Notes: a model not told the origin generated them from the sequence alone. Counted from the stretch's first letter, positions 8,240 to 20,260 are shown. The stretch: 64,000 bases of DNA from Sporosarcina beigongshangi (GCF_016820535.1 NZ_JADHDY010000005.1:1-64000), one strand, 5' to 3'. Translations and numbers: made by a program.

Positions 8240-8775
8240 CAATCCTTTTCCGGGCCATGGATGGCTCAGACCATGGCGCCCTTGTGGCATTCCTCCTGTC
8301 CAACTCCTTCCCGTTCCACGCCGGCACAGCCGCCGGGAAGGACGCCGTTCGCAGCCGGGTCAGCTCAGGCCGCTATTGGAACGACGAGTCCCAGGCCTAC
8401 TGGATCGACCGTGGCAACACCCGGCTTGGCATGGTCGTTTTGGAAGACCTGCAGGACGACACACCTGTCTTCGACCTCCGGCTGGCCGACGTGCACCGTG
8501 GAAAGGGGCTCGGCGTTCCAGTCCTCTCCTCACTGTGCAACCACGTCTTCACCACGCTGCCCGGCATCCTGCGCTTTGAGGGGCAAACCAGGGAAGACAA
8601 CCTGGCGATGCGCAAAACCTTCCTGCGTGCCGGGTTCGTCAAGGAAGCCCACTACCGCCAGGCGTGGCCGGTGGCAGGGGGCGGCCGGCTGGCGTCCATC
8701 GCCTACGCAATCCTGCGTTCCGACTGGGAATCCGGGACTACCACCACCCTGGAATGGGACGACTTCGGCCTGTAG
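8236..8775 (+). CDS. GNAT acetyltransferase
   Basis: A 179-residue GNAT protein. The acetyl-CoA region is LADVHRGKGLGVPVLSSL, and RFEGQTREDNLAMRKTFLRAGFVKEAHYRQAW matches the C-terminal half of the fold. The ATG at 8236 overlaps the stop of the AlkA-type gene, which fixes the start. Coupling to a repair glycosylase may be only genomic convenience. The substrate is not predictable. Confidence 0.85.
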   Translation: MTILFRAMDGSDHGALVAFLLSNSFPFHAGTAAGKDAVRSRVSSGRYWNDESQAYWIDRGNTRLGMVVLEDLQDDTPVFDLRLADVHRGKGLGVPVLSSLCNHVFTTLPGILRFEGQTREDNLAMRKTFLRAGFVKEAHYRQAWPVAGGGRLASIAYAILRSDWESGTTTTLEWDDFGL

Positions 8776-8805
8776 GCCAGCCACGGGGGCACGCCTGCAG
8801 GTAGC

Positions 8806-11800
8806 ATGGCTGAAGTGAATTCCGTTGGCATTTCCGAACCCGAGCTGTGCATCTATGGCGGTGTCATGCTGGGAAAAACACCCCTCCCCGGCCCGCGGGC
8901 CAAGGCTGTGATCCTGGCACTCGCCATGGCCCACGGGCGGCCGCTGAGCGCAACCTCCTTGATTGACGACGTCTGGGGAATGGATGCCCCCGCCAGCGCC
9001 ACGACGGCCCTGCACACCATGGTCTCGCGCATCCGGACCAGCCAATGGCACGGGCTCATCACTTCCACCGACGCCGGATACGCCTTGGGCGTGGCACCTG
9101 ACAAGATCGACTACTGGGCGGCGGAGTCCCTGCTGGCCTCTGCCCGCACCACGCTGGCCCAGCCCGAGCAGGCACTGGAGTTTCTGAACAGGGCGGCAAG
9201 CCTCGCATCCGGCGACGCTGCCGCCGGCACTGCGAGCTCCCCCATCTTGGACGACTTCCAGCAACGCGCCGGGCGGCAGCGGGCTGCGATCGCGCGCCTC
9301 CAGGCCCAGGCTCTGGCGGCCAACGGCGACCACGGCGCCGCCGCGGAGCACCTCGAGGCCCTGGTTGCCGCCGATCCGCTGGATGAAGCCCTTCAGTTGG
9401 AGCACCTCACCGCCCTGCATGCCGGCGGCCAGACCGCTGCCGCCCTCCAGGCCTACGAGGCGTTTCGCCGCAGGCTCCGCAACGACCTGGGCGCCGACCC
9501 CGGCCCCGCACTGGCCAGGCTGCATGCCCAGCTGCTGGCTCCCCCATCCGACGCCGGCCACCCACTCACTGCCGGCGCGGCGCCCTCCGACAACGCAGGG
9601 GTGCGTCCAAACCGCCACCTGTTCGGGCTCAAGGCTTCCCCGAACACCCTTCTGGGCCGCGACGCCGACATTGCCGGTGTTGAGTCGCTTATGGCATCCG
9701 GACGCCTGACCACCATTCTGGGCATCGGCGGGTTGGGCAAGACCCGCATGGCATTGGAGTTGGCCAACAGGAGCGCGGAACAAGGAACGCCGTCGGTCCT
9801 GGTTGTTGAACTGGCCGGCACCAGGACGTCGGAGGACCTGTGGCTGACCCTGGCCGACGCCGCAGGCATCCAGGAGGCCAGGGCCATGCGGACAATCCAG
9901 GACAGGCGGCCGGTCGCCGACCTGCGCAGCCGCACGCTCTCTCGCCTGGCCGGGCCATCAACTCTGCTCGTCATGGACAACTGCGAACACCTCATCGACC
10001 ATGCCGCGGCAGCCATCGCAGATGTCCTTGCCCTCTGCCCGGGCGTTTCCGTGCTGGCCACGAGCCGCGCCCCGCTGAACATCGCCGGGGAGCGGCTCCA
10101 CCAGCTGCAGCCGCTGGCCACCGAAGGCGGTGATGGCAGCCGGGTTCCCGCCGCCGTCGAACTTTTCCGTGAACGGGCACTGGCGGCCCGCCCCGGTGCC
10201 ACGTTGGAGGATGCCGTGGTTGGCAGGCTGTGCCTGCATCTTGACGGGCTGCCGCTGGCGATCGAGCTGGCCGCGGCACGGGTCAGGCTGATGAGTGTCG
10301 AGGACATTGAGCGCCGGCTGGCACGCCGCTTCGAGCTGCTGGTCAACACGGACAGGTCGGCACCCGCCCGGCACCGGACACTGACGGCTGTCATCGACTG
10401 GAGCTGGGAACTCCTGGGCGCGGCGGAGCAGGCGGTGGCTCGCAGGTTGGCCCGGTTCCCCAGCGGCTTCACCTTGCCGGCAGCCATTGCCACTGCCGGA
10501 ACCGTCCCGGACGGGTCGGGAAAAACACCTCCCGCAGCAACCGTGGAAGCCGGTGTGGAGGCGTTGCTCAACCAGTCGCTGGTGCTGGCGCGGGAGGATC
10601 CTGCCACCGGCCAGCTGCGCTTTCGCATGCTGGAAACTGTACGTGAGTTTGCCGCCCTCAAGCTCGCCGAAACGGCCGAGACGGCGGCCGTGGACCAATC
10701 CATGTCCGGCTGGGCAGCCCAGTTCTCGCTGGCGGCGCTGGCCAACAGCTCCGGCGCGGGCCAGCTGGAGACGCTGGCCCAAGTGGGCGCCGAACAGGAA
10801 AACCTGCTCCATGTGCTCCGGGGCGCCCTGGACGGGAACGGCACGGCATCAACGGTGTATTCCATCTTCGGGATGCTGGCCAACTACTGGTCGCAGCGCG
10901 GCATGCATGGCGAGGTCTTTACGATGGCAGCACCCGTCCTGGCAGCCACCAAGAACTACGAACCGGACCCTGAAACCATCGACGCCGCGGTGTTTTCCTT
11001 GTCGGTCATCGGCATCACCACAATGATTTTCAGCTTACGCAAGGGAGTGGAAGCCAGGGTGCGGCTGGGCCGGGTCGTGCGTTCCGGACTGCCGATGTCA
11101 CCGCGCACGGATGCCATGGCCCGGCTCATGTTGGCGGCAGGCAATGAGGAAAAGGTGGTGGCGCTGATGGCGCGGCTGCGCCAGGACCCTGATGGTGAAG
11201 TCGCCGCCATGGCGTTCCTGCTCAGCGGCCTCTGGGCCGAAAATGACGGCCGGCCGGAGGAGGCCACGGCCTTCGCCGAACGTGCCTTCCAGCTCGCTGA
11301 GGCAATGCACGACACGTGGGCCGCGGGCTCGGCCGCCGACAATGCGGCGCAGCTGCACAGCCAAAACGGACGCCCGGCCGAGGCCGTCGTGTGGGGCGAA
11401 CGTGCCATAGAACGGCTGACCCTGGTGGGCGCGGCCCCCGACGTCCGTGCGGCGACAGTCCATCTTGCCTTCAACCATGCTTCCCTGGGCCGGCCCGACG
11501 AGGCCGCCGCGACCCTGGAGCGGCTGAAGACGATGCCGCCGGCGGGCGAATTCCAGGGGGACGTGCTCATGATGGAGACGGCGGCGTTTGCGGAGACGGC
11601 TTTTGCTGCCGGCAACCCGTCGGAAGGACTGCGCCTGTACAGGTCGCTGGGCAGGACCAGCAGCGCCCGGCGCAATGAGGGCCCCGCAGGGCTGGTCTTG
11701 GCTGCGTCGCAGATCGGTGCCGAGCTGCTGTTCAACGCGGACGCGCTTGAAGATCCCTTGCACAACCGCGCGGTGCGGCAGTTGCGCCACGCGGCCATGG

Positions 11801-12132
11801 GCATGATGCGTTCTTCACCCACCCTGGTGGACAAGCCCGTAGTGGGCACCGCGGCGCTGGCGGTTGGTTCGTGGCACGCCCTTGTGGCCGATCCGGGGAC
11901 CCGGCGGGCCGCCGTCGGACTTGAATTGCTGGCCATGGCAGAAGCGCTGGCAAGCAGGCAGGATGAGGGCGTGCTCCGCCGCGGCCGCCATGAGGCGCTG
12001 GCCGTGGAACGCCACGGGCTGGCCGCCCTTGAGCAGGCAAAACGCTCGGTGGCCGGGCCTGTCGACGACAAGCCAACGGCCACCGAGCGGGTGCTGCGGT
12101 TATTTTCAGATCCATCCCTGCGGGGGATCTAA
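8806..12132 (+). CDS. AfsR/BTAD-type transcriptional regulator with NB-ARC ATPase and TPR domains
   Basis: A 1108-residue multidomain regulator. A winged-helix DNA-binding domain (about 12-95, with LSATSLIDDVWG) and a BTAD helical domain (about 105-240, with RRRLRNDLGADPGPALARLHAQLL) are followed by an NB-ARC/STAND ATPase. That ATPase has Walker A GIGGLGKT (about 306-313), Walker B LLVMDNCEHL (near 388) and LPLAIELAAARVRLM. The last ~450 residues are TPR-like helices. Such STAND switches couple a signal to ATP-driven activation of transcription. It converges on a DrrAB-type exporter with an 11-base gap, so the exporter is a neighbour rather than an operon partner. GTG 8815 is an alternative start. 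Confidence 0.88.
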   Translation: MAEVNSVGISEPELCIYGGVMLGKTPLPGPRAKAVILALAMAHGRPLSATSLIDDVWGMDAPASATTALHTMVSRIRTSQWHGLITSTDAGYALGVAPDKIDYWAAESLLASARTTLAQPEQALEFLNRAASLASGDAAAGTASSPILDDFQQRAGRQRAAIARLQAQALAANGDHGAAAEHLEALVAADPLDEALQLEHLTALHAGGQTAAALQAYEAFRRRLRNDLGADPGPALARLHAQLLAPPSDAGHPLTAGAAPSDNAGVRPNRHLFGLKASPNTLLGRDADIAGVESLMASGRLTTILGIGGLGKTRMALELANRSAEQGTPSVLVVELAGTRTSEDLWLTLADAAGIQEARAMRTIQDRRPVADLRSRTLSRLAGPSTLLVMDNCEHLIDHAAAAIADVLALCPGVSVLATSRAPLNIAGERLHQLQPLATEGGDGSRVPAAVELFRERALAARPGATLEDAVVGRLCLHLDGLPLAIELAAARVRLMSVEDIERRLARRFELLVNTDRSAPARHRTLTAVIDWSWELLGAAEQAVARRLARFPSGFTLPAAIATAGTVPDGSGKTPPAATVEAGVEALLNQSLVLAREDPATGQLRFRMLETVREFAALKLAETAETAAVDQSMSGWAAQFSLAALANSSGAGQLETLAQVGAEQENLLHVLRGALDGNGTASTVYSIFGMLANYWSQRGMHGEVFTMAAPVLAATKNYEPDPETIDAAVFSLSVIGITTMIFSLRKGVEARVRLGRVVRSGLPMSPRTDAMARLMLAAGNEEKVVALMARLRQDPDGEVAAMAFLLSGLWAENDGRPEEATAFAERAFQLAEAMHDTWAAGSAADNAAQLHSQNGRPAEAVVWGERAIERLTLVGAAPDVRAATVHLAFNHASLGRPDEAAATLERLKTMPPAGEFQGDVLMMETAAFAETAFAAGNPSEGLRLYRSLGRTSSARRNEGPAGLVLAASQIGAELLFNADALEDPLHNRAVRQLRHAAMGMMRSSPTLVDKPVVGTAALAVGSWHALVADPGTRRAAVGLELLAMAEALASRQDEGVLRRGRHEALAVERHGLAALEQAKRSVAGPVDDKPTATERVLRLFSDPSLRGI

Positions 12133-12143
12133 ACCTCAGGGAA

Positions 12144-12962
12144 TCAAGCCTTGCGCATGTACGCACGCACGGTCAACGGGGCGAAGATGGCGACGACGAC
12201 CAACCCACCTGCCACTGCCCACACCGCCTCCATGCCGATCTGGCCGTTGTTGGCGAGGTCGCGGACGGCCGTGACCAGGTGCGATACCGGGTTGATGTTG
12301 GAGAAGGTGCGCAGCCATGAGGGCAGGCTGTCGGCGGGGACGAACGCGTTGGACAGGAAGGTCAACGGGAACAAGATGATCATGCTCAGGCCCTGCACGC
12401 TGGAGGCGCTGCGGGCAATCACGCCGAAGAATGCCCAGATCCAGCTCAGCGACCACGCGCAGAACATGACCAGAAGACCGGCCAGGATGACGGAGCCGAG
12501 GCCGCCGGCCGGGTGGTAGCCCACGACCCAGCCGGTGGCGAAGGTCAGGGTGATGGCGATCGCGTAGCGCAAGGTGTCCGTCAGCAGGGCTCCGGCCAGC
12601 GGTGAGATGCGGGCAATCGGCAGCGACTTGAACCTGTCGAACACGCCCTTGTCCATGTCCTCACGCAGTTGCACGCCGGTCACCATGGAGGTGGTGATCA
12701 CTGTTTGGACGAGGATGCCCGGGATCATCAGCGGCAGGTAATCCTGGACGTTTCCGGAGATGGCGCCGCCGAAAATGTAAGCGAACATCAGGGTGAACAG
12801 GATGGGCTGGATGGTCACGTCCACCAGTTGTTCGGGCGTGCGCTTGATTTTCAGGAGTCCGCGCCAGGCCATGGTCAGCGTGTTGTCCACAATTTGCCGG
12901 AGCCCCACCGTGTTGCGCAGGGCGCCGGTGTTGGTCAGGAGTGCTGGGGTTACTGTGCTCAT
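12144..12962 (-). CDS. ABC-2 type transporter permease, DrrB-like
   Basis: A 272-residue integral membrane subunit with about six transmembrane segments. The block REDMDKGVFDRFKSLPIAR and the segment SSVQGLSMIILFPLTFLSNAFVP are typical of DrrB permeases that export drugs or lipids. Its ATG overlaps the stop codon of the ATPase gene upstream (ATGA), giving a two-gene exporter. The substrate is unknown. Confidence 0.9.
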   Translation of the reverse strand: MSTVTPALLTNTGALRNTVGLRQIVDNTLTMAWRGLLKIKRTPEQLVDVTIQPILFTLMFAYIFGGAISGNVQDYLPLMIPGILVQTVITTSMVTGVQLREDMDKGVFDRFKSLPIARISPLAGALLTDTLRYAIAITLTFATGWVVGYHPAGGLGSVILAGLLVMFCAWSLSWIWAFFGVIARSASSVQGLSMIILFPLTFLSNAFVPADSLPSWLRTFSNINPVSHLVTAVRDLANNGQIGMEAVWAVAGGLVVVAIFAPLTVRAYMRKA

Positions 12963-13966
12963 CGTGCGGTCTCCAATTCTGGTGTGGTGTCTGCGTCTGC
13001 TTCGCCTGTTTCGGCCCCGTGGCCGGTCAATGTCAGGAACACTTCGTCAAGGGTGGGTTGCTGGACGGAGATTTCCTGCACGGCAATGCCGTCCCTTCGC
13101 AGCGCCACGAGCAGGTCGGTGATCCGGTCCGCGTCCTGCATGGGTGCTGTCAGTCGTGCTGCTTCCGGGGAAACCACGGAATCGACGCCGAGGGTGTTTC
13201 GGATCAGTACACGTGCCGCCGGAATGTCCGTGGTGCTGCTCAGCCGCAGTTGCAGGGCGGCGACGCCCACCGACTGCTTGAGTTCACCGGTGGTGCCCTC
13301 CGCCACCACGCGGCCTTTGTCGATGACGGCCACACGGTCGGCCAGCTGGTCGGCTTCATCGAGCATTTGTGTTGTCAGCAGGACAGTGGACCCTTCGGCG
13401 ACGAGGCGCCGGATGGTGTTCCACATCTGGCTGCGGGTGCGCGGGTCCAGGCCCGTGGTGGGCTCGTCCAGAAAGATCAGTGGCGGCTGGGCGATCAAGC
13501 TGGCTGCCAGGTCAAGCCGGCGGCGCATGCCTCCGGAAAAGTTCTTCAGCGGCCGTTTGGCCGCCTCGGTCAGGCCAAACTCTTCGAGGAGCTCTGCGGC
13601 CTTGCGCTTGGGTGCCGAGCCCCGAAGCCCCAGGAGCTTGGAGAACAGGACGAGGTTTTCGGTGGCACTGAGATTTTCATCCACCGACGCATACTGGCCG
13701 GTGACGCCGATGAGCTGGCGGACGATCTGGGCCTCGGTACGGACGTCGAAGCCAAAGATCCTGGCCTCCCCCGCATCGGGGCGCAGCAGCGTGGCCAGCA
13801 TGGAGATGGTGGTGGTTTTGCCGGCGCCATTGGGCCCCAGCACACCGTAGACGGTGCCGGTTTTGACGGCGAGGTCAACACCGTCGACGGCCCGGTTGGT
13901 GCCGAAGAGCTTGACCAGGCCGTTGGCCTCGATGGCCAGATCGACGGGTCGGGATGTAGATACCAT
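12959..13966 (-). CDS. ABC transporter ATP-binding protein, DrrA-like
   Basis: A 335-residue cytosolic ATPase that drives the coupled permease. Walker A is GPNGAGKTT (44-52), the signature is FSGGMRRRLDLA, Walker B is LIFLDEPTTGLD, and the C-terminal ~100 residues form the DrrA-type domain (QEISVQQPTLDEVFLTLTGH). This family exports daunorubicin-type drugs or cell-envelope lipids. The 153 bases upstream contain no obvious regulator site. Confidence 0.93.
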   Translation of the reverse strand: MVSTSRPVDLAIEANGLVKLFGTNRAVDGVDLAVKTGTVYGVLGPNGAGKTTTISMLATLLRPDAGEARIFGFDVRTEAQIVRQLIGVTGQYASVDENLSATENLVLFSKLLGLRGSAPKRKAAELLEEFGLTEAAKRPLKNFSGGMRRRLDLAASLIAQPPLIFLDEPTTGLDPRTRSQMWNTIRRLVAEGSTVLLTTQMLDEADQLADRVAVIDKGRVVAEGTTGELKQSVGVAALQLRLSSTTDIPAARVLIRNTLGVDSVVSPEAARLTAPMQDADRITDLLVALRRDGIAVQEISVQQPTLDEVFLTLTGHGAETGEADADTTPELETAR

Positions 13967-14059
13967 GATCGGTTCCTTTGCTTTACAAGGTTTCCGTGCT
14001 TCTTGGTATCCAGTTTTCTCCCCGCCACTTACCTCCCGCTTACATGCGCCTTACATCAA

Positions 14060-14100
14060 GGCCCGCCCCCGCAGCCTGGTGGACTGGCGGGGACGGGCCT
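14060..14100 (-). terminator. terminator after the mycothiol-dependent isomerase-like gene
   Basis: AGGCCCG (14060-14066) pairs with CGGGCCT (14094-14100), and the stem continues inward through CCCCGC/GCGGGG. It lies 20 bases past the stop codon at 14120 and before the ABC transporter start. Confidence 0.55.
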
Positions 14101-14119
14101 GTGGGGGAATTCTGAAAGG

Positions 14120-14854
14120 CTACTGCGCTGCGAACGCCGACGGCCACGGCAGCAGCACGGGCAGCTCCACGGAGTCGGCGGCGGCCTCGGCGCGCAGCGA
14201 TCCCATGGTGGGTGTGCGCCCGGCCAGCCAGGCGGCGATGTCGGTCAACATGCCTGACACGGACACGGTGGTCTCGCCCGCACCCACGGTCAACGGCGCC
14301 AGTCCCAGCGGCAGCAGCTTCAACTGCAGCTCCGCAGGCACGCGCGAGTTCAGGAATCCGATCAGGTACAGGCAGAATTCCTTGGACCAGGTCTCGGGCC
14401 CGCGGCCCAGGTTGAGGTCGGCCAGGTGAATGACGAGCTCGCGCCAGTAGGCCAGCCCAACACCCCGCACATCTCCATTGCGGTAGCTGACGGGCAGCAT
14501 CCATTGCGCGTCGTCGAGCCCGCCCAGCACCGACAGCGCCCGCGTGAACGCGGTGGCGATGTAGGCGCGGTGTTCGTCGGCGGTGTGCCCGGCGTTCATC
14601 TCGATCGCCTGCGTGCGCCCGCCGTGGCCGCCGTCGTAAAAATCGACCAGCTCGCCCTTGAGCGCGTATTCGGCCTGCCTTGCAACAGCGTTGGAAACGT
14701 GCGCGATGTGCGCCAGGACATGCCCGCGGGTCCAGCCGGGCAGATCGGTGGGCGCCAGGACGTCGGCGTCGCTGAGGCCTCCCAATTTTGCGCTCACATT
14801 GTCCGCAGCGAGCGTGAGCCGCTCCATAAGCTGCGCGTTTGAAATATCAGTCAT
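14120..14854 (-). CDS. mycothiol-dependent maleylpyruvate isomerase-like protein (DinB fold)
   Basis: A 244-residue protein of the MDMPI group. The N-terminal four-helix metal-binding domain contains GWTRGHVLAHIAHVSNAV and YWRELVIHLADLNLG, which supply the conserved His...Glu-x3-His zinc triad. The C-terminal ~80 residues (VSGMLTDIAAWLAGR) form the second domain. Characterised members isomerise maleylpyruvate using mycothiol, the actinobacterial thiol. Nothing nearby belongs to gentisate degradation, so this could equally be another mycothiol S-transferase of the superfamily. Confidence 0.85.
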   Translation of the reverse strand: MTDISNAQLMERLTLAADNVSAKLGGLSDADVLAPTDLPGWTRGHVLAHIAHVSNAVARQAEYALKGELVDFYDGGHGGRTQAIEMNAGHTADEHRAYIATAFTRALSVLGGLDDAQWMLPVSYRNGDVRGVGLAYWRELVIHLADLNLGRGPETWSKEFCLYLIGFLNSRVPAELQLKLLPLGLAPLTVGAGETTVSVSGMLTDIAAWLAGRTPTMGSLRAEAAADSVELPVLLPWPSAFAAQ

Positions 14855-14924
14855 GGACTAAGCGTAGCGGCCGAGGGGCCCGGCGCGAGCGCAGCGAGTG
14901 GTGGGAGGCCCGTAAGCGTTAGAC

Positions 14925-14963
14925 GGCAAATGCCCGCACCCTATGTGGGTGCGGGCATTTGCC
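14925..14963 (-). terminator. argH terminator
   Basis: A perfect 17-bp stem (14925-14941 with 14947-14963) with a 5-base loop begins 60 bases past the argH stop codon. There is no T tract. It closes the argGH operon. Confidence 0.75.
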
Positions 14964-15022
14964 ACGCCGTCCTTGGATTGCCCTGCCTGCCAGGCCCACC
15001 ATGCCCGGAGGCACGACGGCGG

Positions 15023-17655
<2,633 letters not shown>

Positions 17656-17720
17656 GTTCTTGTCTCCCTGTTTGAGGTCGGTGGTTTGAGGACGGTGCGG
17701 TGTGTTTGACAACGTTACTC

Positions 17721-17750
17721 CACAGCATAATGCATGGTTATGCATTCATG
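17721..17750 (-). promoter_or_regulatory. ARG box (ArgR operator) of argGH
   Basis: TGCATGGTTATGCA (17731-17744) is a perfect palindromic ARG box of the form TGNAT-N4-ATNCA. Flanking half-sites GCATAAT (17724-17730) and GCATTCATGC (17742-17751) suggest a second overlapping box, as ArgR hexamers bind paired boxes. On the minus strand the TATGCT embedded in it could serve as a -10 box. The divergent pepP gene starts 217 bases away. Confidence 0.75.
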
Positions 17751-17960
17751 CTAAAAGATATTCAACTAGCCGCCGCGGGCCGCCACATTCGGCCGTGCAA
17801 CCGCTGCCGGACCCTGCCCGCCGCGCCGCCCGGAACCGGCCCGGGCCGCAGCGGCAGTTGGCCCGCCTGCGGCCCCATGGGCCAGAATGGACTTGGACAT
17901 GCGGGCGCCGCAAAGCCGCAGCCCGGCCCGCACAAGAAACACAATTTCTAAGGATTTAGC

Positions 17961-19427
17961 ATGCACGCCAGCGAAGCCGCGACCACCAAGTCCATGCCGG
18001 ACCCCACCACGGGCGAGCCCCTGCTGCCGAAGCTGGCCAACGTGCCGGCGTTTACGGACTACATGGCCACCGGATGGGGCACCCCCGACCGCACCCCTCC
18101 CGTGGTCGCCGGTGCGGCCGCTGCCGCCGGCGCCCACCGAGCCCGCCTCTCCGCCGAGTTCCCGGGCCAGGCGCTCGTCGTCGGTGCCGGAACGGCCCCA
18201 GTCAGGGCCAATGACACCTACTACGACTTCCGCCCCAACTCCGACTTCTACTGGCTGACGGGCGCCGCCATCGAGGCCGCGGTTCTGGTCATGGCCCCCA
18301 CCGCCGCCGGCCATGACGCCACGCTGTACATCCCCACGCCGTTCTACCCGGGCGACCCCCAGTTCTTCGCCAACGCAGCCCACGGCGAGATGTGGGTGGG
18401 CGCGGCCCCCGACTTCTCGGACTGGGCCCAGGCACTGTCCCTGTCCGTCGAGCCGCTTTCCGAGCTCGACGCCGGAGTGGTTGCGGCCATGCGGGCCGGC
18501 GCAGGCTCGCTGGGGGCCGGTGTGCTGGGCGCGGACCTTCGCAGCCGCCACGGGATCCCGGCGGCGGGAGACCTCGGCCGGGTTCTGTCGACCCTGCGCA
18601 TGGTCAAGGACGATTGGGAGATTGCGCAGTTGCGCGAAGCCGTGGACCACACCATTGACGGCTTTGCCGCCGTCGTGCAGGAAATCCCCAACGCCGTTCG
18701 CGGCGGTGGCGAACGCTGGCTGCAGGGCACCTTTGACCGCCATGCGCGAACGCACGGCAACGGGGTGGGCTACGCGACGATTGTGGGCAGCGGCAAGCAC
18801 GCCCCCACGCTGCACTGGGTCCGCTGCGACGGACCGGTCCTCGAGGATGCGGCCCTGCTGCTGGACATGGGCGTGGAAACAAGGAGCTTCTACACGGCCG
18901 ACGTCACGCGCACCTTCCCGGGCGGCGGCACCTTCACCCCGATCCAGCGCCAGGTACACGACCTCGTCGAGAAGGCGCATCGGGCCGGGCTCGCGGCCGT
19001 TGGTCCGGGCCGGCCGTGGACCGACTTCCACCATGCATCCATGGAGGTCATTGCCAACGGGCTCAGCGACTGGGGCCTGCTACCGGTGTCCGTGGACGAG
19101 GCGCTCTCCCCCGCCGGCCAGCACCACCGCCGCTACCTTGTGTGCGGCGTGGGCCACCACCTGGGCCTGGACGTGCACGACTGCGCCCAGTCCAGCCATG
19201 AGGCCTACCAGGGCGCCCACATGGCGCCGGGCATGGTGCTGGCAGTGGAACCGGGTCTGTACTTCCACGGTCACGACCTCACCCTGCCGCCCGAATTGCG
19301 CGGGATCGGCGTCCGGCTTGAGGACAACGTGCTCATCACCGAAACCGGGTCCGAGGTCATCTCCGAGGCCCTGCCGATCACTGCAACGGGCATCGAGGAG
19401 TGGGTGGCCAGGGTGCAGCGCGGCTGA
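17961..19427 (+). CDS. Xaa-Pro aminopeptidase (aminopeptidase P family)
   Basis: A 488-residue M24 metallopeptidase that removes an N-terminal residue preceding proline. The N-terminal creatinase-like domain contains RANDTYYDFRPNSDFYWLTG. The C-terminal pita-bread domain has the five dinuclear-metal ligands in order: the aspartates of LLDMGVE and YTADVTRTFPGGG, the histidine of GVGHHLGLDVHD, and the glutamates of VEPGLYF and VRLEDN. AAGGA lies 6 bases before the ATG. The gene sits divergently between the two halves of the arginine cluster; I see no functional link. Confidence 0.93.
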   Translation: MHASEAATTKSMPDPTTGEPLLPKLANVPAFTDYMATGWGTPDRTPPVVAGAAAAAGAHRARLSAEFPGQALVVGAGTAPVRANDTYYDFRPNSDFYWLTGAAIEAAVLVMAPTAAGHDATLYIPTPFYPGDPQFFANAAHGEMWVGAAPDFSDWAQALSLSVEPLSELDAGVVAAMRAGAGSLGAGVLGADLRSRHGIPAAGDLGRVLSTLRMVKDDWEIAQLREAVDHTIDGFAAVVQEIPNAVRGGGERWLQGTFDRHARTHGNGVGYATIVGSGKHAPTLHWVRCDGPVLEDAALLLDMGVETRSFYTADVTRTFPGGGTFTPIQRQVHDLVEKAHRAGLAAVGPGRPWTDFHHASMEVIANGLSDWGLLPVSVDEALSPAGQHHRRYLVCGVGHHLGLDVHDCAQSSHEAYQGAHMAPGMVLAVEPGLYFHGHDLTLPPELRGIGVRLEDNVLITETGSEVISEALPITATGIEEWVARVQRG

Positions 19428-19508
19428 GACGCCAGCCCCGCCCCTGCGATCATCGTTGTCCCGTCTCATCTAAGTTGGACCACGAAGAGCCCGGGATCCC
19501 GTGGAATG

Positions 19509-19550
19509 GTCCGACTGTAGTGTGACACCTTCTCCTCACTACAGTCGGAC
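19509..19550. terminator. hairpin downstream of aminopeptidase P gene
   Basis: A perfect 14-bp stem (19509-19522 with 19537-19550) with a 14-base loop. It lies 80 bases past the peptidase stop codon, in a 323-base gene-free stretch (19428-19750). A weaker stem just upstream pairs GGACCACG (19477-19484) with CGTGG plus GGTCC (19499-19512). It may terminate pepP or mark the edge of the kinase/Nudix insertion. Confidence 0.45.
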
Positions 19551-19597
19551 TAGAACGTTGAATCCAACGGCAACGTCAGCAAGTCCGATTTACTCGT

Positions 19598-19648
19598 GTC
19601 CAGGGCACCGGGTGTCCCGCAGGAGGAACCTCCTGCGGGACACTGGAC
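19598..19648. terminator. second hairpin in the pepP-kinase gap
   Basis: A perfect 15-bp stem (19612-19626 with 19629-19643) has only two unpaired bases at its tip. It is extended by GTCCA (19598-19602) pairing with TGGAC (19644-19648) across a one-sided 9-base bulge. It has no T tract in either direction. Function unknown; it could be a terminator or a mobile-element relic. Confidence 0.4.
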
Positions 19649-19750
19649 GCAAGTGAGCGTAGTTTTCCAGATCCTAGAGAACCGAGCCGTTTCTAACCGG
19701 CATAATTGGTTGGTGCACTAGTGACCCAAAGATCTGAGGGCAGAACTGTA

Positions 19751-20260
19751 ATGGATAGTGACGAAATGTGCCTCATTATCGTTAGGGGCAATTCGGGCAG
19801 CGGCAAAACATCGCTGGCGCGGGCTGTCCGCAAAATCAAACCTCGTGAGGTTGCGATAGTTGGTCAGGATATTTTGCGGCGTCAAGTTCTCCATGTCAGG
19901 GATGAACCAAATAATGCTGCCGTTGGACTCATTGACCTCACTGCCAGATACGCTCTCGAGCAAGGTTTCCATGTGCTCATAGAGGGAATTCTCAAAGAGT
20001 CGATCTATGGTCCCATGCTCCGCACCCTGATCTCAGACCACCAGGGAACAACCTTCTCCTACAGGTATGACCTGACTTTTGAAGAGACGCTGCGACGACA
20101 CTCGAGTAAGAACGTTTCTAGCCAATTTGGCGAAGAAGAGATGCGGCAGTGGTGGATCGACCGGGATTCACTTTCGGGGATAGACGAGATCGTATTCGAC
20201 GCCGAGGTGTCGCTAAGTGAGGCTACTCGACGTGTCGCCAGTGACTGCAAATGGTTTTAA
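19751..20260 (+). CDS. P-loop kinase-like protein (AAA_33 type)
   Basis: A 169-residue P-loop protein. The Walker A is RGNSGSGKTS close to the N-terminus, followed by VGQDILRRQVLHVRD, GFHVLIEGIL and RYDLTFEETLRRHSSK. This layout is shared by small-molecule or nucleoside kinases and zeta-toxin-like kinases. GAGGG lies 9 bases before ATG 19751. GC content is visibly lower than in the neighbours and ATA isoleucine codons occur, which suggests horizontal acquisition. It converges on a Nudix gene with a 4-base overlap. The substrate is unknown. Confidence 0.75.
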   Translation: MDSDEMCLIIVRGNSGSGKTSLARAVRKIKPREVAIVGQDILRRQVLHVRDEPNNAAVGLIDLTARYALEQGFHVLIEGILKESIYGPMLRTLISDHQGTTFSYRYDLTFEETLRRHSSKNVSSQFGEEEMRQWWIDRDSLSGIDEIVFDAEVSLSEATRRVASDCKWF

